Origin: Pseudoalteromonas sp. DL-6
GTDB taxonomy: Bacteria; Pseudomonadota; Gammaproteobacteria; Enterobacterales; Alteromonadaceae
Direction: 5' to 3'
Assembly (NCBI RefSeq): GCF_004328665.1
Contig: NZ_CP019771.1
Coordinates: forward strand, 434,001 to 498,000
Length of the DNA: 64,000 nucleotides
Shown here: positions 8,222-14,695 of the stretch, piece after piece
How the letters are laid out: each line of letters opens with the position of its first letter
How positions within the stretch are numbered: the first letter of the stretch is position 1
Program-made: the position numbers and the translations under genes
The notes under the pieces: model-generated
Seen by the model: the letters and a program-made list of their open reading frames with translations, nothing else
Told to the model about the DNA's origin: nothing
Database searches by the model: none

Positions 8222-9811
8222 ATGCAGCCAAACTTAAAGCAACTACACCAAAGCGCTATCAACAACTTAAACCAAGGCAATATTCAGCAAGCGCATAAAG
8301 CACTGGTTGAGCTGGTTACACAAAAACCAGACTTTGCTGATGGCTACTTTTTACTCGCTATGGTTAATTTAAAGGTTGGCCAAATTTACAAAGCGATAAA
8401 GCTAATTGAAAAAGCATTAAGCTTTACTAAGTCTATTGAATATACAGCGCAACTTGCCAAGTGTTACGCCCTTACCGGCGATTTACAAAAAGCAAAAAAC
8501 ATCGCCCTCAGCGTTAAGATTGAACATATTAGTAAAGCACTTGATGCCGATACATTAGGCGTCGCGCTCACCCAAGCGGGTTTACATCAACAAGCAGCTG
8601 ATTACTTTATATGCGCATTAAGTTTAGCTGAGGCGAGTAATACTCGTCAGCCGCAGTTTTATTATAACTATGGGGTGTGTGCTAAATTTTTAGGCCAGTT
8701 TGATAAAGCACAGCAAGCGTTTGAAAATGCCATTGCACTGAACCCGCTTCATCATCAAAGTCATTTTGCCTTAGCCGATTTAACTAAAGTCACCGAACAT
8801 AATAACCACATAGCGCGATTAAAAAATGTATTCGAACAGGTCAATCATCCCGACGCTAAACTGCATATAGGTCATGCGCTCGCAAAAGAATATCAAGACT
8901 TAGGAGAGTTTTCAGCAGCCTTTGCCGCGTTACAACATGGTAAAGCAGCAAAACTCGCTAATAAGGCGTTTGATAACCAAGCGTCTGAGGCTTTATTTGC
9001 ACATATTAAACAGCTCAGTGATAAGTACAAAAACCAACAAACAGCTGGCAACCAAAGCAGTGAGCCAATTTTTGTATTAGGCATGCCGCGCTCTGGCACC
9101 ACATTAGTTGAGCGCATTTTATCAAGCCACAGCGACGTACAATCAGCAGGCGAACTGCAAGACTTTGGCCTAAGTGTAAAAAAACTCAGCCAAACACCCA
9201 CGCCTCAAGTACTCGATATAGACACTTTAAGCCAAGCTTACCAGCTTGATTTTGCAAAACTTGGCAGCACTTACCTTGAAGCAACGCGTGTTGTAACCGG
9301 CAGCCATAAACACTTTATTGATAAACTACCGTTTAACTTTTTTTATATCGATTTAATTACCAAAGCCCTGCCAAACGCCAAAATAATTTGTCTACTTCGC
9401 GACCCCATGGACACCTGTATTGGTAACTATCGCCAGCTATTTACTATTAACAACCCGTATTATGCTTACTCCTTAGACTTACTCGACACAGCTAAATTTT
9501 ACAGCCGCTTTTATAAACTGATGCAGCACTTCAGCACCCTGCACAGCAATATTAAACTAGTAAAATACGAAGAACTCATCGCCGCACCAGAGCAAAAGAT
9601 AAAAGAGTTAGTGAGCTATTGCGACTTAGACTGGCAACCACAGTGCCTTGATTTTCATTTAAACACCGCACCGGTTTCAACCGCTAGCAAAATGCAAGTG
9701 CGCCAACCGCTTAACAACAAAGCCATAGGCCGCTGGAAGAATTTTAAGCCCCATACAGATGAAGCGCAGACTCATTTAGTTAATGAAGGAGTTATAGGTT
9801 TAATTAAATAA
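8222..9811 (+). CDS. Tetratricopeptide-repeat sulfotransferase
   Basis: A 529-residue two-part protein. Residues 1 to about 210 are TPR-like helices with the usual A/G/Y/P spacing, for example GYFLLAMVNLKVGQIYKAI and YYNYGVCAKFLGQFDKAQQ. From about residue 280 there is a PAPS-dependent sulfotransferase domain. It opens with the 5'-phosphosulfate loop PIFVLGMPRSGTT (P-R-S-G-T-T at 289-294), and later CLLRDPMDTCIGNYRQ supplies the 3'-phosphate-binding R and S/T-type region. Expected reaction: transfer of sulfate from PAPS to an acceptor (glycan, lipid or protein). No signal peptide is visible. It sits 110 bp after the TBDR on the same strand, so a link to receptor ligand or surface modification is possible but inferred. 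Confidence 0.85.
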   Translation: MQPNLKQLHQSAINNLNQGNIQQAHKALVELVTQKPDFADGYFLLAMVNLKVGQIYKAIKLIEKALSFTKSIEYTAQLAKCYALTGDLQKAKNIALSVKIEHISKALDADTLGVALTQAGLHQQAADYFICALSLAEASNTRQPQFYYNYGVCAKFLGQFDKAQQAFENAIALNPLHHQSHFALADLTKVTEHNNHIARLKNVFEQVNHPDAKLHIGHALAKEYQDLGEFSAAFAALQHGKAAKLANKAFDNQASEALFAHIKQLSDKYKNQQTAGNQSSEPIFVLGMPRSGTTLVERILSSHSDVQSAGELQDFGLSVKKLSQTPTPQVLDIDTLSQAYQLDFAKLGSTYLEATRVVTGSHKHFIDKLPFNFFYIDLITKALPNAKIICLLRDPMDTCIGNYRQLFTINNPYYAYSLDLLDTAKFYSRFYKLMQHFSTLHSNIKLVKYEELIAAPEQKIKELVSYCDLDWQPQCLDFHLNTAPVSTASKMQVRQPLNNKAIGRWKNFKPHTDEAQTHLVNEGVIGLIK

Positions 9812-10180
9812 CAACAATTGTTACGTGGACGGATAGTTCAGTGTGATTAATTTGAAAGTTACCGGATGGATTCACGAACTCTGATCAAGCGGGTTGATAT
9901 AATAATTAACTATGCCACTACATGGGAACTATTCATACAATGGGCTTTAGTTTATAAAGGGAAGGTTTTAATGCCCTAATTAGGCCACGTTAATAAAATG
10001 CGCTGCCCTAAGTCGTCCCTGCATTACTAAGCATATTTATTGCCTGATATTAAACCGAATTAAGCGCGTTAAATCAACACACTAATTTCGACTATAAGTT
10101 AAGTTGAATATGAGCGTCTCAATTAACATAAGCGTTTTGTATTATCGATTGTCTGCAAAGTGCGGTCATTGGTAAACTTT

Positions 10181-10206
10181 GATGTATGAAGTCAAGATTT
10201 GACCTC
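10181..10206 (+). repeat. Short dispersed repeat, copy 1
   Basis: ATGTATGAAGTCAAGATTTG followed by ACCTC. It shares the core TGAAGTCAAGATTTG with copy 2 at 10300-10326. An inverted copy on the other side of the cassette (13231-13260) has one base different in that core. See findings. Confidence 0.65.
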
Positions 10207-10299
10207 TTTTGTTTAGCGAGAGCCAATTACGCTGAATGAACGATTTTCGCTTTTTTACGGAGTTCGGTTGAGTGCTATTTGTAGACGATCAGGTGTTGT

Positions 10300-10326
10300 A
10301 ATGTCTGAAGTCAAGATTTGCCCCCT
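10300..10326 (+). repeat. Short dispersed repeat, copy 2
   Basis: ATGTCTGAAGTCAAGATTTG followed by CCCCCTC. It lies 14 bp from an 18-bp near-palindrome and about 85 bp from the end of the MBL-fold gene. Confidence 0.65.
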
Positions 10327-10339
10327 CTAGCCTAACGAT

Positions 10340-10357
10340 ACTGTCAAGTTTGACAGT
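10340..10357. repeat. 18-bp near-perfect palindrome
   Basis: ACTGTCAA (10340-10347) and TTGACAGT (10350-10357) are exact inverted arms around GT. It could be a weak hairpin downstream of the minus-strand cassette or a recombination/protein-binding site. There is no T run on the minus strand, so it is not a good terminator. Confidence 0.5.
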
Positions 10358-10411
10358 TTGTCATGGTAAGTACTTTTGAAAACAATGACAATAATGATTG
10401 ATTGTATAATT

Positions 10412-11485
10412 CTATAATTTTAATGCATCCCCATAAAGTTGGTACTTAACTTGTTGAGAGCTGTGGGTACTATGAATAAAGCCAAAAGACTCCAAAGGCA
10501 TAACATCTAGTACTTTTACATCAGGAGTTTTCTTATTAACTATTTTTGATGCTTTAGGGGATAAAACTTTTTTTGTACTGTATTTAGGTTTAGTTGCGCA
10601 TAAGACAGTTTCAGTATAAGTTTTATAGATCTTGATAGATTCTTCTCTTGGGAGTGAGCTACTTCCAAAAGTTGTAATTAATGCAATGAAATTTGAAGAT
10701 GTATAGCACTCCCAAGTTTCTTTATGAAATGCAGTCTTTGAACCATGATGAGGAACTTTAAATAAATCAATTGACCTTTTTTTAGGCGCGAGGTGTGTAT
10801 TTATTGCCGAATCCCAACCACCTCTTTTATCAAGAGTAATTTCTAAATCTGCACCTAGTAAAATGCTCTTCTTACTATTGAGGTTTTCTATATTGATTGC
10901 AATACAAAAGTGGTTTGGGAAATCTTTACTTGCGGACTGCGCTAAGGTTCTTTTATTTTCAACAGATTTTATAATTTTTTTTGTAAACATCTCAGTTGAT
11001 TTAATAGAGTCATAATCAGAAGGAGATAATGCTGAGATTATATGATTTTCATTTTTGAAAATGACTTTATCTTGGTTTAAACGAATAATAAGCCGTTCTG
11101 ATTTTTTCATCAATTTAAAAACTTTCTGAATCTCAGAAGTCATAGACTTAATATCAAAACCATTAATAATTTCTAAAGAAGAATAATAATTTAATGCTTC
11201 ATTTGTAGTTAATGCATCTGGCATATAAACCTTTGCATCTGGTGAAGCTGACTCGATTATAGAAGACATTCCTTTTATATGATCTTCATGAAAGTGAGTT
11301 ATGACGATTCTCTTCAATACAAGGCTAGGATCTAAACCAATTGATTCTAAATAACTAATTGCAGCTGGTTTTTTAGTTTTAACGTTAATAAAACTATCAA
11401 CGACCATCCAATTATCTTGCTCTAATTCAACTAAAATTGATTCTCCGTTACCACGGCCAAATACAACTACATTTATGTCTGGCAT
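10412..11485 (-). CDS. Metallo-beta-lactamase-fold hydrolase, ComEC/Rec2-type, third gene of cassette
   Basis: A 357-residue soluble MBL-fold protein. The metal motif THFHEDHIKG gives H64, H66, D68 and H69. The remaining ligands fit H192 (FPNHFC), D213 (LLGADLE) and H246/H247 (VPHHGSK), and this last motif is typical of ComEC/Rec2-like MBL domains that hydrolyse nucleic acid or phosphoesters. There is no signal peptide and no membrane segment, so it is a stand-alone domain acting in the cytoplasm. It starts 12 bp after the preceding cassette gene with GGTGA as ribosome site, so the three genes form one operon. Base composition is clearly AT-richer than in the flanking housekeeping genes. Substrate unknown; nuclease or nucleotide phosphodiesterase activity is inferred from family. 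Confidence 0.8.
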   Translation of the reverse strand: MPDINVVVFGRGNGESILVELEQDNWMVVDSFINVKTKKPAAISYLESIGLDPSLVLKRIVITHFHEDHIKGMSSIIESASPDAKVYMPDALTTNEALNYYSSLEIINGFDIKSMTSEIQKVFKLMKKSERLIIRLNQDKVIFKNENHIISALSPSDYDSIKSTEMFTKKIIKSVENKRTLAQSASKDFPNHFCIAINIENLNSKKSILLGADLEITLDKRGGWDSAINTHLAPKKRSIDLFKVPHHGSKTAFHKETWECYTSSNFIALITTFGSSSLPREESIKIYKTYTETVLCATKPKYSTKKVLSPKASKIVNKKTPDVKVLDVMPLESFGFIHSTHSSQQVKYQLYGDALKL

Positions 11486-11497
11486 TTTTCACCGCAA

Positions 11498-12124
11498 TTA
11501 AACGAAAATATTTGAATACTTTTGGAAGTTATTTTCTAATCGGCCTTTTAAGGCTCTGGGCGAAACGTAAGTCAAACGCATCCTAAAATCTGAAAAGTTT
11601 TCAGAATGAGGTACCAACTTGTTATTTAAGTTTTTGTAGGTCGTTCTAGTTCCGATCCGCCAGTAGAAACCTGCATTTGGAATTATTTTGCTTACTTCGG
11701 AATTTAAAAAATTTGAGAAAGGAACGGTTATTGTCATAACTTGCATATTTTCTTCAATATCATAAACCGATGCGCACAACTCTTTATTGACTTCATCAAC
11801 ACTGTCGATAGTACAAAAAAATTCACTCTCTAAATCTTCTACAACTTGTTGTTTATTTAATTCAAAACTTGTTTCTTCATTAGATTCATGAATATCATCA
11901 ATAGCATCTAAAGTAATGCTTCCTAATTCATATTGTAAATTAAACTTTGAAGATATTTGGGTGAGATTATTACATATATCTTTATTATATTTTTTAAATG
12001 AAATTGTTGGGCTAAGTGATTTGGATAATAGCTTTTCATTTACAGGCTTATTATCTGTAGATGAAAAAGAAGTTTTATCTAGAGGGGTATCTATAGAATC
12101 TGTACATATAGCAAGATTATTCAT
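11498..12124 (-). CDS. Unrecognised protein, second gene of the MBL cassette
   Basis: I do not recognise this 208-residue protein. The first ~75 residues are polar and Ser/Asn/Lys-rich and may be disordered. Residues ~75-125 are acidic (DDIHESNEETSFEL and similar). The C-terminal ~80 residues look folded: MTITVPFSNFLNSEV, then an aromatic PNAGFYWRIGTRTTYKN and a basic FRMRLTYVSPRALKGRL. There is no signal peptide or membrane helix. Its ATG overlaps the stop of the upstream gene (ATGA), showing translational coupling, and the MBL gene follows after 12 bp. The sequence is very AT-rich (11 G+C in the 60 bases 11941-12000). It could be an adaptor, sensor or antitoxin-like partner; that is speculation. 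Confidence 0.65.
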   Translation of the reverse strand: MNNLAICTDSIDTPLDKTSFSSTDNKPVNEKLLSKSLSPTISFKKYNKDICNNLTQISSKFNLQYELGSITLDAIDDIHESNEETSFELNKQQVVEDLESEFFCTIDSVDEVNKELCASVYDIEENMQVMTITVPFSNFLNSEVSKIIPNAGFYWRIGTRTTYKNLNNKLVPHSENFSDFRMRLTYVSPRALKGRLENNFQKYSNIFV

Positions 12125-12837
12125 GAAAAGCTCTCCACAATTCCTTTTATATTTTGAGGACCCAATTTAAATATCTCATCAAAATATTTCTCAATAGTTA
12201 TTTTTGCATTTTCCATTGAACCGCTTTTACCTAAAGGAAAGTGATAATTTAAGATACACTCGGTACAAAATTCATAATCCTTATCTTTTGTTCCTCTAAC
12301 CGGGAGGATAGAAATGTTTAACTGTGGTTGTTCTTCGACATTTTCAATTACAGGCTCGAGTGCTGATTCAATACGCATAGAAATATTTGTCATTCCTGCC
12401 CGAGAATCTTCTTTACCAAATAGATCTAACCATTGTGATTTAGGTGTTAAAGCATCACCAAAATTGTTCCATTCTTCTTGTGTTTGATGAGTAATCCAAG
12501 ATTTATAATTTATTCCCATAATGGTAGGGTTAGCGGTATCGTTATAGTCCAGTAATGAAAAAACAAAATCTCTAAATAAAGTTATTGAGCTTAAATCAGT
12601 TAAAAAAATTGAAAGTCTATTTTGTGTATTACGTGTAGGTTCTGTTCTTAAGTTACCCCAAGGAAGAGAAATCTGTAATTCAGCTGGTGATACATATTCT
12701 ACGTCAGTATTTTCTTTATCATTTTCATTAATGAGCCCCATTTGAAGTAGGTTGTCAGGCAGATGATGTAAATTGTTAAATTTTCCAATCAACACTACAG
12801 AAAAATTAGTATCTCTAACCTTGTATGAAACACTCAT
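12121..12837 (-). CDS. Unrecognised protein, first gene of the MBL cassette (possibly TIGR04255-like)
   Basis: A 238-residue soluble protein without a signal peptide. It opens with beta-strand-like SYKVRDTNFSVVLIGKFN, has a central IMGINYKSWITHQ and a MTNISMRIE strand, and ends with a helical AKITIEKYFDEIFKL. This outline recalls the sporadically distributed TIGR04255 proteins, but the match is by impression only. The start at 12837 has AAGGG about 8 bases upstream. Upstream on the minus strand, TTGACT (12908-12913) and TAATGT (12885-12890), 17 bp apart, could be a weak promoter, with an 8-bp TCTCGAGA palindrome between it and the gene. It overlaps the next gene by 4 bp. Function unknown. Confidence 0.65.
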   Translation of the reverse strand: MSVSYKVRDTNFSVVLIGKFNNLHHLPDNLLQMGLINENDKENTDVEYVSPAELQISLPWGNLRTEPTRNTQNRLSIFLTDLSSITLFRDFVFSLLDYNDTANPTIMGINYKSWITHQTQEEWNNFGDALTPKSQWLDLFGKEDSRAGMTNISMRIESALEPVIENVEEQPQLNISILPVRGTKDKDYEFCTECILNYHFPLGKSGSMENAKITIEKYFDEIFKLGPQNIKGIVESFS

Positions 12838-13343
12838 CGAACAGAACCCTTAATTTAAATTTATATAAATTCTCGAGAGACTCTACATTAAATTGAATCT
12901 ATATAATAGTCAACAAATTAGGTAGTTTCCAATTCTAAAGAATTTCAAAATTTGGAGCCGATCTTTGATTTTGATATATCCCCAACTAACTCTATTAAAT
13001 AGGATTATAGATCGTTCAGATAATTATCCATTTTTCTTTAGTTTTGTTTTTTAGTTCTCTATACATAACTTGACTCTCCTTTGCCGACAATTTATATCGA
13101 TGCACAAACTAGACATCTGAAGATTTACTTTCCCCCAAAGTGTAATCATTACGTTGTTGTGATATGAAATATTGCATTCTGCCAAAGGGCCAGTATCTGG
13201 TAAGTAACCGCGGTACTATAGTGATGAGCTGATAGGGTCAAATTTTGACTTCAGACATTAAAACTCTTAACTGACCTCTCCTCGCCCTTACTTGCCTTCT
13301 AGGTTTTGATCTAATAGTCAAAACTCAGCATGTAAATTAATGG
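12838..13343. other. AT-rich junction right of the three-gene cassette
   Basis: In 506 bp I see no gene. The left part is the AT-rich upstream region of the cassette operon. The right part contains the inverted repeat copy at 13231-13260 and then ~80 bp leading to the RIO kinase stop. There is no obvious terminator for the RIO kinase. Confidence 0.5.
13231..13260 (-). repeat. Short dispersed repeat, copy 3 (inverted)
   Basis: Read on the minus strand it gives ATGTCTGAAGTCAAAATTTG followed by ACCCTATC. It matches copies 1 and 2 closely but in opposite orientation, on the other side of the cassette. Confidence 0.65.
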
Positions 13344-14198
13344 TTATTGCTCATCGGCGTCGCGAATGCGTTCTTTACGTTCTTGCTCTTCATCAAAGGC
13401 GGCTTGAATTTCGTCAAGTACTGAGTCTACATCTGCAGCTTCGCTGTCGTCTTCAAATTCGCCACTGAGTTTTGAGTGCGGGGTTAAGTTAGCATCTGCA
13501 AACAATGCCCACATTTCTTTGGCGTATTGCGTGTGTAATAACGCCGGTGCAAATTGGCCATAATAGCGGCGCATGTTATTTACATCGCGGGTAAACATGG
13601 CTTCGGCGCTATTATTAGCAGAGGCGTTAACCGCTTGAGGTAAATCAATAATTACCGGGCCGTTACTATCTACAAGTACATTAAACTCCGATAAATCACC
13701 GTGAATAATCCCAGCGCACAGCATGAGTTTAATGTAGTGCATCATTGATGTATGTTGCTCAATGGCTTGTTGCTCAGTTAAATCAACCGCGCCAAGTTGT
13801 GGTGCAACATCGCCTTCATCATCACTTACAAGTTCCATTAACAAAACACCGTCAATGCAGCCGTAAGTTTGCGGTACGCGAACACCTGCTGAGGATAAAC
13901 GCGAGAGTGCGTCAACCTCGGCATTTTGCCAAATTTCTTCTTCTAATTGGCGGCCATAGCTTGAACGTTTACCCATAGCACGGGCTTGGCGGCCACCACG
14001 TACTTTTCGCCCTTCTTGGTACTGTGCTGCCTTTTTAAAACTGCGCTTACTGGCCTCTTTGTAAACCTTAGCGCAGCGAATCTCATCGCCACAGGCGACT
14101 ACAAACACATCGGCCTCTTTACCGCTCATTAAACGGCTGATCACTTCATCAATAAAACCATCATCAACTAATGGCTGTAAGCGTTTAGGTATTTTCAA
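13344..14198 (-). CDS. RIO-family serine protein kinase (RIO1-like)
   Basis: A 284-residue RIO kinase. The flexible Gly-poor loop SGKEADVF (25-32) precedes the ATP-binding Lys44 in CAKVYK. The catalytic loop IIHGDLSEFNVL gives D168 and N173, and the metal-binding D185 is in VIIDLPQAV. RIO kinases lack the substrate-binding activation loop of canonical kinases; bacterial members (PA4780-like) autophosphorylate on serine and have poorly known targets. The C-terminal ~45 residues are strongly acidic. The start at 14198 begins with MKIPKRLQPLVDDGFID, matching family N-termini. It stands alone, divergent from the uvrA-like gene ~500 bp away. Confidence 0.85.
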   Translation of the reverse strand: MKIPKRLQPLVDDGFIDEVISRLMSGKEADVFVVACGDEIRCAKVYKEASKRSFKKAAQYQEGRKVRGGRQARAMGKRSSYGRQLEEEIWQNAEVDALSRLSSAGVRVPQTYGCIDGVLLMELVSDDEGDVAPQLGAVDLTEQQAIEQHTSMMHYIKLMLCAGIIHGDLSEFNVLVDSNGPVIIDLPQAVNASANNSAEAMFTRDVNNMRRYYGQFAPALLHTQYAKEMWALFADANLTPHSKLSGEFEDDSEAADVDSVLDEIQAAFDEEQERKERIRDADEQ

Positions 14199-14695
14199 AC
14201 AACACCTACTAAAAATACAGGGTTGGCTTTTTGTTTTGCTATGTGGTTCAAACGAGGCATACCTTTGGGGATTGAAGAAAATTATAAATTATTAGTAAAC
14301 TTTAAAGTTACATTTAATGACTAAATTACGCAGCTAGAATAAGCGACTACACAGAAAAAGCCAACCGCCTTTTTTGCTTTTTAAGTATTATTGAGCCCAT
14401 ATTTAATTAAAACAGCATAAAAATGCTAACAAATAAAAAAAACAATAAATACATAACTAAAATTGTTAACTTATTCCAACCTAACCAAACTTCTACCTAC
14501 ATCATTTAACTCCCCGCAATACGCTTCAGTCAATTAATATTATTGTCTTTGGTTAAAGTTTATACTAGCAGTTTTTCTGTTATGTAAACGCAAAACTAGC
14601 ATATAGCTAAGCGCTCATTCAGTAAGACTGCATTATTATTAATACTTTATAGAACATTAATAAACACAGGATTATTACACAGGAGTATATATTAC
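14199..14695. other. Intergenic region between RIO kinase and uvrA2, with a gene fossil
   Basis: This 497-bp gap is mostly AT-rich. Its only recognisable content is the decayed lysE-family 3' end at 14481-14560 (separate entry). The last ~60 bp carry the uvrA2 translation signal, with AGGAG about 12 bases before the ATG at 14696. Confidence 0.6.
14481..14560 (-). pseudogene. Decayed duplicate of the 3' end of the lysE-family gene
   Basis: 14481-14560 aligns without gaps to 17342-17421, inside the intact LysE-family gene, with 66 of 80 positions identical by hand count. Shared blocks include CTAACCAAAC, TCCCCGCAAT and TTAATATTATTG. In the frame of the intact gene the copy reads TLTKDNNIN, then stop, LKRIAGS, stop, so it is non-functional. 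Weaker similarity may continue past 14560. The copy and the intact gene flank the uvrA-like gene in the same orientation, which points to an ancient duplication or insertion event. Confidence 0.75.

Larger units (their letters stand above)
9812..10411. other. Non-coding junction left of the three-gene cassette
   Basis: In 600 bp I find no supportable gene. The stretch holds two copies of a short repeat (10181-10206 and 10300-10326) and a near-perfect 18-bp palindrome at 10340-10357. The remainder looks like decayed sequence with scattered stops in all frames. There is no strong terminator directly after the sulfotransferase. Confidence 0.5.
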
